From Lachnospiraceae bacterium (GTDB lineage: Bacteria; Bacillota; Clostridia; Lachnospirales; Lachnospiraceae), in contig JAFRYA010000014.1 of assembly GCA_017441295.1 (NCBI GenBank), positions 1 to 53,186 of the forward strand: DNA of 53,186 bases. The letters are read 5' to 3'. This document shows positions 17,824 through 26,333 of the stretch, one piece after another. The notes under the pieces were generated by a model, which saw only the letters and a program-made list of their open reading frames with translations, was not told where the DNA came from and did no database searches. Every line of letters starts with the position of its first letter. The first letter of the stretch is position 1. A program made the translations under genes and the position numbers.

Positions 17824-19224
17824 ATGATACCTGTACCTAAATTGTTCCGCAAAACCAAGTCTGTCAAGCGGATCAATGAATACATGGACACCAGATTTAC
17901 AGAAGTCCTGCACACCACTCTCAATCCCAACGGTCCCGGAGCTGTGCGCATTCATCTGATCCCGCCCAAAAAGGAAGAAGAGTCGCTGAATCCCAGTGTT
18001 GCCATAATAAACGGCGCTGATATTGTGCCTGTGAATTTCACATGGGCTGTTATGCTCGCTGAAATGATTCAGGAGATCAATAAGTATGACGGCAAAGAGA
18101 TCAGCGATGCGACTATAAACGACATACTGAACGCCACTTCGGAAAACGTTAAAAACATCATCCCTATCATGTCCAAAAAGCGCATAGCCGGGGATGTCCG
18201 CACCATATATGACACCATTATGCAGATAGCCTATCGCGAACAGGTCACGACTGCTGTGAATTATATGAGTCTGGGCGAATATGCTGAATATATGAACGCG
18301 CCTCACCGTATGGACGTAATGGTCAGCGCCATGACCAAGGATGGGAGGTGGCACTGCAACCAGAAGTGCATTCACTGCTACGCTGCAGGGCAGGCCCTGT
18401 CAGATGAGGCAGAGCTTTCCACTGAAGAATGGAAGCAGATCTTAGACAAGTGCCGCAGCGTGGGGATCCCCCAGATTACTTTTACCGGCGGCGAGCCTAC
18501 CATGCGGGATGACCTGTTCGACCTGGTCCGCTATGCCCGCTGGTTTATTTCAAGACTGAACACCAATGGCATACGCTTGAGCGAAGACTACTGCCGTAAG
18601 CTCCGCGAAGCTGAACTGGACAGTGTGCAGATCACATTTTATTCAAGCGAACCGGAAATACACAATAAACTGGTAGGCGCGGAGCAGTTCAATAATACTG
18701 CTGCCGGCATCGAAAATGCCCTGAAGGCAGGTCTTTCAGTGAGCATTAATACTCCTTTGTGCACACTCAACAGAGACTATCTGAAGACTCTTTCCTATCT
18801 CCATGAGAGGGGTATCATTTATGTTACCTGCTCGGGCATGATCATGACAGGAAATGCCTTGAGCGAAGAATCCGAAGGCCTTCAGCTTAAAGGTGAAGAG
18901 CTGGAGCAGATACTGAGGGATGCAGTCGCTTATTGTAACGCAAACGGAATGGAGATTGCGTTTACATCGCCTGGATGGATACGTCAGGAAGTATTTGAAG
19001 AGCTGAATATTCCATCACCATCATGCGGCGCCTGCCTTTCAAATATGGCAGTCACTCCGGGAGGAAATGTAGTGCCATGCCAGAGCTGGCTTTCAGATGA
19101 ACCTCTCGGAAATATGCTGAATGACGAATGGGAGAACATCTGGAACTGCCCTACATGCATAAAGCACAGGGATTTTTCAGCAGAAATGACCGGTGAGTGT
19201 CCAATAAGGAGGTGCTGCTCATGA
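17824..19224 (+). CDS. Radical SAM/SPASM domain enzyme, probable maturase of the adjacent Cys-rich protein
   Basis: The 466-residue protein has three parts. About residues 55-140 look like a small winged-helix or PqqD-like recognition domain (VAIINGADIVPVNFTWAVML). The radical SAM core has the CX3CX2C cluster motif CNQKCIHC (C178, C182, C185) and FTGGEPT (220-226). The C-terminal SPASM-type region has cysteines at 401, 404, 419, 442, 445, 459, 464 and 465 (SCGACLSN, GNVVPCQSWL, CPTC, ECPIRRCC). SPASM enzymes typically modify peptides, often forming thioether or carbon crosslinks. The stop codon overlaps the start of a gene for a Cys-Ala-Ser repeat protein, the obvious candidate substrate. The exact chemistry is unknown. 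Confidence 0.9.
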   Translation: MIPVPKLFRKTKSVKRINEYMDTRFTEVLHTTLNPNGPGAVRIHLIPPKKEEESLNPSVAIINGADIVPVNFTWAVMLAEMIQEINKYDGKEISDATINDILNATSENVKNIIPIMSKKRIAGDVRTIYDTIMQIAYREQVTTAVNYMSLGEYAEYMNAPHRMDVMVSAMTKDGRWHCNQKCIHCYAAGQALSDEAELSTEEWKQILDKCRSVGIPQITFTGGEPTMRDDLFDLVRYARWFISRLNTNGIRLSEDYCRKLREAELDSVQITFYSSEPEIHNKLVGAEQFNNTAAGIENALKAGLSVSINTPLCTLNRDYLKTLSYLHERGIIYVTCSGMIMTGNALSEESEGLQLKGEELEQILRDAVAYCNANGMEIAFTSPGWIRQEVFEELNIPSPSCGACLSNMAVTPGGNVVPCQSWLSDEPLGNMLNDEWENIWNCPTCIKHRDFSAEMTGECPIRRCCS

Positions 19225-20519
19225 ACAGACATATGAAGACCATTGCCAGGATCATCCTTTCAGCAGTTGCCGTCCTGCTCACATTTTTCATATTGAAAGT
19301 ACCTACACACGCTGCAGCTACTGATGAGATACTGAACTTTGCCATCACAATTGATGTAAATGAAGACGCTTCTCTGAATATGACCTACCATATAGAATGG
19401 AAGGTGCTTGATGACTCTATAGGCGAGCTGGAGTGGTTAGACATCGGCATGCCTAACAGCTATCACGGGAATATTACTCCCCTTTCCGACACCATCGACT
19501 TCATAAATGATATGGGCAATTCTTTGGAAATTTACCTGGACAGGGGTTACAAAGAAAATGAGACAGTGGTCGTGGAGTTTTCCCTGACTCAGGATCACAT
19601 GTACCAGATTGATAAATATGTGGAAGGCGAAACCGTTTATACATTCACTCCCGCATGGTTCGACGAAATTGATGTAGACACTCTTACCATCCTTTGGAAC
19701 GCTGCAGGTGCCGGTGCATGGCAGCCTGACTGTTATGAGGAAAACGGATATCTGGTATTTTACACTTCTCTTTCTGCAGGCGACAGATATACCATGAGCG
19801 TAACTTATCCAAATGATGCTTTCGGTTTTGCTTCTGACAGGCAGGAAGGCAGCGGAGACAGTGGAAACAGTGGTTACAACGATCCTGATTTCGGTCCGGA
19901 TAATAAAAACGATATATTTGACATCATAGGAGGTTTAGTAGGTTTTGGCATCTTCGGCGGAATGATAGCAGTTCCTATCATTTTAATTACCAAGTTTATC
20001 AGATGGATTGCCAGAAGCGGATCTGGCTTCGGCACCAGTCAGACGATGCAGAAGAAGATAGTTCGTACCAAGATCGAATATTTCCAGAACTGTCCAAGCT
20101 GCGGAGCAGCTCACGAGGAAGGCAAGGATATATGTGAGTATTGCGGCAGGAGCATGATCAAGCACAAGGAAGTAGTTGAGGAGAGCCAGATCAAAGACCC
20201 TGAAAAATATACAACTAATGGTACTTACCGATATGGCGATTCTCCGAATACATTTATAAATGTCAATGTAGTAAACATTCCTGTAAGGAGTACCCGTAGC
20301 AGCAGTTCCGGCTCACGGAGCAGTTCAGGACATCACTCTTCATGCGCATCATCGTGCGCTTCGTCCTGTGCATGCGCATCCTCCTGTGCATGTGCCTGCG
20401 CATGTGCGTCCTCCGGCCGTGCAGGTTGTTCAGTTAAAGACTTCTTTAACTCCAAGCTGCATGAAGGACGGGTGCGTATAGAGAGCAAAAGGCACTCAAT
20501 AGAAAAGAATAAGGAATAA
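19221..20519 (+). CDS. Secreted/membrane protein with zinc ribbon and repetitive Cys-Ala-Ser tail
   Basis: I take the ATG at 19221, with AAGGAGG 8 bases upstream and a 4-base overlap with the radical SAM stop. The 432-residue protein has a signal peptide (about residues 7-33, ending THAAA), an extracytoplasmic beta-rich domain (about 34-235), one transmembrane helix (about 236-262, IIGGLVGFGIFGGMIAVPII), a zinc ribbon (CPSCGAAHEEGKDICEYCG) and a Ser-rich linker. The tail has nine cysteines at 375, 379, 383, 385, 389, 391, 393, 395 and 403 in a C-A-S-S / C-A register, then SSGRAGC and a basic end. The tail is cytosolic if the signal is cleaved and the helix is a stop-transfer, which would make it accessible to the neighbouring enzyme. 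No function is known to me. Confidence 0.88.
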   Translation: MNRHMKTIARIILSAVAVLLTFFILKVPTHAAATDEILNFAITIDVNEDASLNMTYHIEWKVLDDSIGELEWLDIGMPNSYHGNITPLSDTIDFINDMGNSLEIYLDRGYKENETVVVEFSLTQDHMYQIDKYVEGETVYTFTPAWFDEIDVDTLTILWNAAGAGAWQPDCYEENGYLVFYTSLSAGDRYTMSVTYPNDAFGFASDRQEGSGDSGNSGYNDPDFGPDNKNDIFDIIGGLVGFGIFGGMIAVPIILITKFIRWIARSGSGFGTSQTMQKKIVRTKIEYFQNCPSCGAAHEEGKDICEYCGRSMIKHKEVVEESQIKDPEKYTTNGTYRYGDSPNTFINVNVVNIPVRSTRSSSSGSRSSSGHHSSCASSCASSCACASSCACACACASSGRAGCSVKDFFNSKLHEGRVRIESKRHSIEKNKE

Positions 20520-20562
20520 CAATTACAAGAATTATTTCTTTGCAACTTTTCCAAAATAAAAA

Positions 20563-20595
20563 CGGCGGGCTGGTGAAAACCAGTCCGCTGTTTTT
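20563..20595. terminator. Bidirectional terminator between convergent genes
   Basis: An 11-bp stem (CGGCGGGCTGG / CCAGTCCGCTG, two G-U pairs) with a TGAAAA loop has T-runs on both sides, serving the Cys-tail operon and the minus-strand serine hydrolase. Confidence 0.8.
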
Positions 20596-22080
20596 CTATT
20601 GAAATATTTTTTGATAAAGAGGCTCGTCCATCCGTTTATCACCGAGAAAGCCAAAGACTTTCAGCTCGGATGTACCGAAATCAAACCGGTACACCTTGCA
20701 CTTGCTGAATCCCAGCCATCGGATGAATACTTCGAATGTCTGCTTTCCTGTCCATCGGCCGCAGGCCAATGTCTCCTGCGCGTATCCGCTGCCGAACTTA
20801 AATATATTATATCTGGATGCACCTTCCAGACCTATCATTATTCTCTGCTCTCCTGCAGACGTCGGGCACAGCAGCGCAGCTGTATTGTCATCAAACATGA
20901 ATCTGAACTCCTTAATGGTTTCGCCCTTCGGAGCCTTGGTCATCATGTTAAAAGTTTCGTTTTCCAGGTCAAATCCTTCTTCACAGATAAACGTTCTGCC
21001 GTTAATAGTTCTTTCAAATACTGGCCTTTCTGATAGAGCTGCGTCCTGCAGTTTCAGCTGGCTCAGTCTGTCTTTAAGTATGCAAGCGGCCTCTCCGCTG
21101 CCTTCTATTGGAGCGTTCTGAATATGCGGAACAACTATTTTCCAGAACTGCTCGACTGCGTCCAGATCGCCCTTGCGGGTGCTGTTCTGATGCAGGGAGA
21201 GGATCAGATCGTAATCCGGCATGACCATCGCTATCTGCCCCAGGGCTCCGCGGCCGAAATACGCATTGTACGCCACAGATCCCCACATCATCCAGTTATA
21301 ACTTATGTCAGCGCCTTCTAAATATCCTGTGTCCTGGCTTGTGACTATGTGATGCGGCTGAACAGCCTCTTTGGCAAACTCTTTGGACAGGAGCTGTTCA
21401 CCGTACGCTATGCCGCCGTCAGCGTAAAGTTTCATAAGCCTGAGATTCTGCTCAGTAGTAGACAGAATGCCTCCTGCTGCCGCGTCCAGCCCGGTGCCGG
21501 CTTCCTTCAGCCATTCAAAATTCCCGGTTTCTATGCCTATCTTCCCGAAAAGTTTCTGAGCCAGATACTCTTCCATGGACATGCCTGTCTTCTTCTGGAC
21601 AATCGCACCCAGAGCTGAGGCAGTGCCGTTATGATAGAAGAACTTTTCTCCCGGCTCGTATGCCAGAGGTCTGGCCATGTACCTGTCAATACTGTCAGTC
21701 GGGCCGAATTCCTCTTCCGCAAAGCCTGCGGACATGGACAGCATATCCCTGACCCTGACGCGCCTCATCTTCTCGTCCGTAACAAGTGAAGCATATTCCG
21801 GGAAGATATCGACCAGCCTGTCGTCAAGGCTAAGCAAACCCTCCGTGACGGCCAGCCCGATTGCTGTGCCTGTATAAGTCTTCGCGAGTGAATTCGAACC
21901 ATGCTTCACATCCCGGCCATACGGTGCCCACCAGCCTTCTGCGCAGACCTTGCCGCGACGCATCAGCATCAAGCCATGCATCTCCGTCTGCAGCTCACCC
22001 AGACTGTCCAAATATTTCAGGAGCACCTCTGAAGGTATACCGACGCTCTCGGGCGTCACACGCTCGAAATTTGTAGCCAT
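20596..22080 (-). CDS. Serine hydrolase, beta-lactamase class C/esterase family
   Basis: The 494-residue protein has the family's SxxK catalytic motif (S64-LA-K67 in GSNSLAKTYTG), the YxN motif (Y149-H-N151 in FFYHNGTAS) and the typical DDRLVDIFPEY segment after the first motif. No signal peptide is visible (MATNFERVTPESVG), so it is probably a cytoplasmic esterase or peptidase-like enzyme rather than a secreted antibiotic beta-lactamase. About 140 C-terminal residues form an extra beta-rich domain. The ribosome site is weak. The TATAAT box around 22116-22121 on the minus strand could be its -10 element. Confidence 0.85.
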   Translation of the reverse strand: MATNFERVTPESVGIPSEVLLKYLDSLGELQTEMHGLMLMRRGKVCAEGWWAPYGRDVKHGSNSLAKTYTGTAIGLAVTEGLLSLDDRLVDIFPEYASLVTDEKMRRVRVRDMLSMSAGFAEEEFGPTDSIDRYMARPLAYEPGEKFFYHNGTASALGAIVQKKTGMSMEEYLAQKLFGKIGIETGNFEWLKEAGTGLDAAAGGILSTTEQNLRLMKLYADGGIAYGEQLLSKEFAKEAVQPHHIVTSQDTGYLEGADISYNWMMWGSVAYNAYFGRGALGQIAMVMPDYDLILSLHQNSTRKGDLDAVEQFWKIVVPHIQNAPIEGSGEAACILKDRLSQLKLQDAALSERPVFERTINGRTFICEEGFDLENETFNMMTKAPKGETIKEFRFMFDDNTAALLCPTSAGEQRIMIGLEGASRYNIFKFGSGYAQETLACGRWTGKQTFEVFIRWLGFSKCKVYRFDFGTSELKVFGFLGDKRMDEPLYQKIFQ

Positions 22081-22203
22081 AAGACTTTACCTGCTCTTTC
22101 TTAAAGGTTGATTCTATTATAAACTATCTCGCTTATTGCGTGGGTTTTTTATTCATGCTATCATTTGAATAAGAAAATGTATGAGAGTCAGTCCAAACTG
22201 ACC

Positions 22204-22372
22204 TTGCGACATCTATTTTTCTTTGATTTAATCAAAATCTGCGCCTTTTCGGCAATAATTCATTGCTTCAGGCGTATACTTTCCCTTTTTTATTAAGTTA
22301 TCTGCGCCTCTAACTGTCTAATGCGGTCAAAAAGGCGTATTTTATCCCCGAAATTCTCTTAAAATCTGCGCT
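22204..22372. repeat. Upstream periodic inverted-motif array (three units, 63-64 bp period)
   Basis: The right-arm motif AATCTGCGCC or a near copy occurs at 22236-22245, 22299-22308 (TATCTGCGCC) and 22363-22372 (AATCTGCGCT), spaced 63 and 64 bp. Degenerate left arms GGCGTATACT (22271) and GGCGTATTTT (22334) precede the second and third copies at the same 28-29 bp offset seen downstream of the gene. The segments between units are exactly 25 bp (22246-22270, 22309-22333). The first unit's left arm is decayed. This explains most of the 319-bp gap before the next gene; nothing else is evident between 22081 and 22203 apart from the hydrolase promoter region. Confidence 0.85.
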
Positions 22373-22399
22373 AAGCAATTAAACGAAAGGAATAATTCT

Positions 22400-23200
22400 A
22401 TGGAAAAATTTATGAACACATTTAACGCCATCAATGATGAATTATATTACACTAACAGACTTTGGCAAGCGGCTGAAATGAGGCTTTGCGTAGCCCCTAA
22501 AGGATTCTTAAGAACATCACATCACAACGGCAGCATACAGTATTATCACCGGCAGAATACGAAAGACAAAAATGGAGTCTACATACCGGCAGACAACCTG
22601 GAGCTAGCCTCTGCACTTGCTCAAAAGAAATATGACCAGCAGCTGGTCAAAGCTGCAAGAGCACAAATCGAACTGATTTGCTCTTTTCTAAGAAAATATG
22701 ATCCGGAAGCATTGGAAAAGGTCTATTCTTCTACCAGCAGATATCGCCACTGCCTTATAGAAAAGGCTATTCTACCCGATGAAGAATATGCAGCAAAATG
22801 GCTGGCTCAAGACTATGTTAAAAAAGGTTTTACAGAAGGCTCTTCCGAATACTATACACAAAATGGTGAACGGGTCCGATCTAAGTCAGAAGCTGCAATC
22901 GCTGATGCTCTGCTCCGCGCAGAATTGCCATATCTTTATGAGTACCCAATAGACATTGAAGATATTACTCTGTATTCAGATTTTGCAATTTTAAGGAAAC
23001 GCGACCGAAGAGTAATACGTTGGGAGCATTTTGGAATGATGGATGATACTTATTATCGAAATGAAGCAATGAGCCGATTGAAACTCTATGAAAAAGCTGG
23101 CCTGGTTCCGGGAAACGGATTGATTATTACAATGGAAACCATTAAGCAGCCCTTGAATTTGAAAACTATAAAAACTACTATTGATCACCTTTTGTATTAG
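22400..23200 (+). CDS. PD-(D/E)XK-like nuclease-fold protein flanked by periodic repeats
   Basis: The 266-residue product has an AAAGGA site 9 bases upstream. The N-terminal half is charged and helical, with a conserved-looking GFLRTSHHNGSIQYYHRQ segment and LASALAQKKYDQQLVKAAR. The C-terminal half has the order expected of a PD-(D/E)XK fold: an acidic residue in a helix (E164 in RSKSEAAIADALL), LPYLYEYP, an aspartate (D194 in LYSDFAIL) and an E-x-H in the next strand (E209-H210 in VIRWEHFGMMDD) in place of E-x-K. Catalysis is an inference. I recall similar proteins in gut and rumen Clostridia but cannot name the family. The gene is more AT-rich than its neighbours and carries palindromic arrays on both sides, suggesting an acquired unit. 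Confidence 0.75.
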   Translation: MEKFMNTFNAINDELYYTNRLWQAAEMRLCVAPKGFLRTSHHNGSIQYYHRQNTKDKNGVYIPADNLELASALAQKKYDQQLVKAARAQIELICSFLRKYDPEALEKVYSSTSRYRHCLIEKAILPDEEYAAKWLAQDYVKKGFTEGSSEYYTQNGERVRSKSEAAIADALLRAELPYLYEYPIDIEDITLYSDFAILRKRDRRVIRWEHFGMMDDTYYRNEAMSRLKLYEKAGLVPGNGLIITMETIKQPLNLKTIKTTIDHLLY

Positions 23201-23207
23201 CCTTGTT

Positions 23208-23372
23208 GGCGCAGATTTCTTTATTATTCTAATATTTTTCTGCGCCTTTTCGGTTTATTTTTAATAACTTCGGCGCAGATTATCCTATGTTTCTCAAGCA
23301 ATCTGCGCCAAAGCATGCTTTATGCATCAAAAAAGGCGCAGATTCTGATAATTAATCTCCAGAATCTGCGCC
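23208..23372. repeat. Downstream periodic inverted-motif array (three hairpin units, 63-64 bp period)
   Basis: Three units, each GGCGCAGATT - loop - AATCTGCGCC: 23208-23246 (right arm TTTCTGCGCC, 19-base loop), 23272-23309 (perfect 10-bp arms, 18-base loop) and 23335-23372 (arms extended to 13 bp, 12-base loop). Both spacers are exactly 25 bp (23247-23271, 23310-23334). Left arms recur every 64 and 63 bp and right arms every 63 and 63 bp. Loops and spacers differ in sequence; only arms and distances are kept. The array begins 8 bp after the nuclease-like gene's stop codon and ends 15 bp before the purA stop codon. Confidence 0.92.
23329..23372 (-). terminator. Terminator of purA, formed by the last array hairpin
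   Basis: On the minus strand a 13-bp perfect stem (GGCGCAGATTCTG / CAGAATCTGCGCC) is followed by six T (plus-strand A-run 23329-23334). One array unit has thus been recruited, or selected, as the purA terminator. Confidence 0.75.
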
Positions 23373-23386
23373 AAACCGACATATAC

Positions 23387-24661
23387 TTACTTAATAATAA
23401 TACTATCCCTCTCGGCTCCGACTGAAATATACTTGATCGGGCAGCCGATGGCGTCTTCGATCATGGTTACGTATTTGCGGGCCTGCTCCGGCAGGTCTTC
23501 CCACTTGCGGACGCCTGAGATATCACAGTTCCAGCCTTCGAAATACTCGACAACCGGCTGCGCGCTGTCCAGTGCCAGCGGGAATGGGAACTTGTCTGTC
23601 TGCTCGCCGTTCAGCATGTAATGCGTGCAGACCGGGATTTTCTCCATACTGCTGAGAATGTCCAGCTTGGTCAGGGCAATGTGTGTTGCGGCCTGAACTT
23701 CTACGCCGTAGCGTGTAGCAACGAGGTCGATCGGGCCGACACGGCGCGGTCTGCCTGTTTTGGCACCGTATTCTCCACCGGCTTCACGGAGTTTTTCTGC
23801 TTCATCTCCGAACATTTCGCATACGAAAGGTCCTTCTCCGACGCAGGTGGAATATGCCTTGACTACGCCGATAACATCATCGATTTTGGCTGACGGCAGT
23901 CCTGAGCCGATCGGTGCGAATGCTGCAGTCGTGTTGGATGAGGTGGTGTATGGGTAAATGCCGTAATCCAGGTCACGCAAGGAGCCCAGCTGGGCTTCAA
24001 ACATGATGTTCTTGCCTTCCTTCTGCGCGTTCTTGAGGAATTCTCCCGTATCGCATACGTAAGGCTTGATCTTCTCGCATGAATCCTTGATCCACTCGTC
24101 CAGCATCTCCATGGTGAATGGCTCGCCGCTGTATACCTTGGTCAGTGTGAGGTTCTTCCATTCCATGATCTGCGCAAGGTGGTTTCTAAGCTCTTCTGGA
24201 TAGAAGAGTTCGCCTGCCAGCACGGTTTTCTTTTGGTATTTATCTGAATAGAAAGGAGCAATGCCCTGCTTGGTTGATCCGTATTTCTTGTCGCCCAGAC
24301 GCTTCTCCTCCATTTCGTCCAGTTCGCGGTGCCATGGAAGAAGGAGTGATGCGCGCTCGCTGATCTTCAGGTTGTCAGGTGTCAGAGGAACTCCTCGGCT
24401 CATGACTTCCTGCATTTCATTCCACAGGTTCTCCGGGTCCAGAGCCACGCCGTTGCCGAGAATGTTTACGACACCTTTGCGGAAGATTCCGGATGGAAGC
24501 AGATGCAGCGCGAATTTGCCATACTCGTTGATAACGGTGTGGCCCGCGTTGCCGCCGCCCTGATAACGGACTACAATATCATAATTTCCGGTGAGAAGGT
24601 CGACCATACGGCCCTTGCCTTCGTCACCCCAGTTGATTCCAACTATTGCACAGTTAGACAT
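23387..24661 (-). CDS. purA: Adenylosuccinate synthetase
   Basis: PurA converts IMP, aspartate and GTP to adenylosuccinate, the first committed step to AMP. The 424-residue length is standard. GWGDEGKG-type (INWGDEGKGRMVDLL) and QGGGNAGHTV motifs at the N-terminus bind IMP and GTP and carry the catalytic Asp and His. TGRPRRVGPIDL and TKLDIL are also present. AGGAGGG lies just before the ATG. The start overlaps the 3' end of the glycosidase gene, so purA is the last gene of a minus-strand run that begins at a nitroreductase, an unusual place for a housekeeping purine gene. Confidence 0.97.
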   Translation of the reverse strand: MSNCAIVGINWGDEGKGRMVDLLTGNYDIVVRYQGGGNAGHTVINEYGKFALHLLPSGIFRKGVVNILGNGVALDPENLWNEMQEVMSRGVPLTPDNLKISERASLLLPWHRELDEMEEKRLGDKKYGSTKQGIAPFYSDKYQKKTVLAGELFYPEELRNHLAQIMEWKNLTLTKVYSGEPFTMEMLDEWIKDSCEKIKPYVCDTGEFLKNAQKEGKNIMFEAQLGSLRDLDYGIYPYTTSSNTTAAFAPIGSGLPSAKIDDVIGVVKAYSTCVGEGPFVCEMFGDEAEKLREAGGEYGAKTGRPRRVGPIDLVATRYGVEVQAATHIALTKLDILSSMEKIPVCTHYMLNGEQTDKFPFPLALDSAQPVVEYFEGWNCDISGVRKWEDLPEQARKYVTMIEDAIGCPIKYISVGAERDSIIIK

Positions 24662-26333
24662 TTTTCCCTCCTGTATATGTAAGCTTTTCAGCTATAATCT
24701 GCATTCTGGCTTCATCTGCCTTACACAGAGCCCTGTCATATGTCAGCAGGCCGTTCGTCTCATCCTCCACATCGGAAACCTGTGTGTAGATTGCCCCGGC
24801 GAGACCCGCCTGCACCGCAGGAATGATTTCGTCTGTGTACAGCTTCTCCAGCGCATCCATAAACTGACCCTGATCCTTAAAGAATCTGTAGCCATAGGTT
24901 TTGCTCAGGTTGAAGCAGTGATCCGCTGCCTTGTATGAATATCCGCCGAACTCGCTCAGCAGCACCGGCTTTTCAGAAACAGGCAAGCTGAATTTCTTAA
25001 AATAAACATGCTCGCTCAGCAAGTCGCTCCCGTTCGGGCGGAACCATCCTGAAGCCGTGTCAATAATACGCTTATTGTCCAACTCTTTCAAGAGTTCATA
25101 TACTTTGTCAGCATTAAATTGACCCCATCCTTCATTGAAAATGGTCCAGCAGCAGATAGACGGATGGTTGTACAGCATATCCACCGTGTTCTTCATGGAT
25201 TCCAGGAACATACTGCGGCTCTCCGCATCCTTATTCAGATGGCTGTCGTTAAGCTTTTTGATGCCTATCGTCGGCAGCGCAGTATCCCTGAAAAACGAAT
25301 ACTTCCCGTTGTTGACCATGTCCTGGAATACGATCATGCCCAGCCTGTCGCACTCGTAATAGAACTGTTCAGGCTCCACTTTTATATGCTTTCTGAGCGT
25401 GTTAAAGCCCAGTTTCTTCATTGCCTTAATGTCTTCTGCGAAGCACTCCGGATCAGGCGGTGTGCAGATGCCTTCCGGCCAGTATCCCTGGTCCAAAAGG
25501 CCATGGAAGAAGAACGGCCTGCCGTTCAGGCAGATGCTTTTCCCCTGCACCGAGATTGTGCGCAGTGCGAAGTATGAATGCACCTCGTCTCTGCCTGCGC
25601 GAACTGTGAACTCATATAATTTAGGGCTGTCGGGCGTCCAGCAAATGATTTCCAAAGGCGCCAGAGTAACGTGCCCGTTTGAATATGGGATTTCCCTGCC
25701 TTCGAAAACAACGGTTCCGCATGTTGGTCCGTCTATTTCTATTTCTGCCGCAGTCAGGTCTGTGTCTATTTTCAATGAGCTTATGTGCTCGGCGGGCACT
25801 ACTTCTATCCACACGCTCTGCCATATCCCGGAGAATGGAGTGTACCACATCCCGCCCCTCTTCAGGGTCTGCTTGCCGTATGGGAAAGCCTTCCTGTTCA
25901 GATCATCAAAGGCTATGATTGTCAGCGTGTTTTCCCCGCTTAAAAATGGGGTGATATCTATCCCTGCGCGGCCCTGAAATGTATGTATATGCGCCGCCTT
26001 TACATCATTTACGTATACATCTGCCTCCTGATCAACAGCGTCTATGTGCAGCAGAACCACATCATCAGCGCCATACTGTATCTCAGGCAGCTGTCTAGAA
26101 TATTTAAGCGGCGTTCCTTCCGGGAAATGCCGGCCAACGCCAGACAGCGAAGCCTCAACAGGATAAGGCACCTTGACCGTACCTTTATATGAACCCGCCT
26201 CGAAATCCCAGATTCCGTTCAGATTCAGAAAGCAGTCCCTTCTGAATTGCGGACGCGGATGAACAGCACCTCCATAAGGCACCGGTGGATTCTCCTGGCC
26301 GTATGTAGTTAACTGAACGGTTTCAGGCTTCAC
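24654..26333 (-). CDS. Glycoside hydrolase family 2 protein (beta-galactosidase/glucuronidase-like)
   Basis: This 559-residue enzyme has an N-terminal sugar-binding jelly-roll (LNLNGIWDFEAGSYKG...), an immunoglobulin-like middle domain and a TIM barrel. The acid/base glutamate lies in FNEGWGQF and the likely nucleophile in LLSEFGGYS. No signal peptide is present, so it acts on imported oligosaccharides or glycosides. Start is GTG at 26333 with AGGGGA upstream, and it overlaps the MFS transporter gene by 11 bases, pointing to a coupled uptake-and-hydrolysis pair. The sugar specificity cannot be read from sequence. Confidence 0.9.
   Translation of the reverse strand: MKPETVQLTTYGQENPPVPYGGAVHPRPQFRRDCFLNLNGIWDFEAGSYKGTVKVPYPVEASLSGVGRHFPEGTPLKYSRQLPEIQYGADDVVLLHIDAVDQEADVYVNDVKAAHIHTFQGRAGIDITPFLSGENTLTIIAFDDLNRKAFPYGKQTLKRGGMWYTPFSGIWQSVWIEVVPAEHISSLKIDTDLTAAEIEIDGPTCGTVVFEGREIPYSNGHVTLAPLEIICWTPDSPKLYEFTVRAGRDEVHSYFALRTISVQGKSICLNGRPFFFHGLLDQGYWPEGICTPPDPECFAEDIKAMKKLGFNTLRKHIKVEPEQFYYECDRLGMIVFQDMVNNGKYSFFRDTALPTIGIKKLNDSHLNKDAESRSMFLESMKNTVDMLYNHPSICCWTIFNEGWGQFNADKVYELLKELDNKRIIDTASGWFRPNGSDLLSEHVYFKKFSLPVSEKPVLLSEFGGYSYKAADHCFNLSKTYGYRFFKDQGQFMDALEKLYTDEIIPAVQAGLAGAIYTQVSDVEDETNGLLTYDRALCKADEARMQIIAEKLTYTGGKNV

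Noticed and set aside
22236..23372. Reading the two inverted-motif arrays as a CRISPR array
   Set aside because: Only the 10-bp arms are conserved; the would-be repeats differ internally, the arrays are interrupted by a gene, and there are no cas genes.
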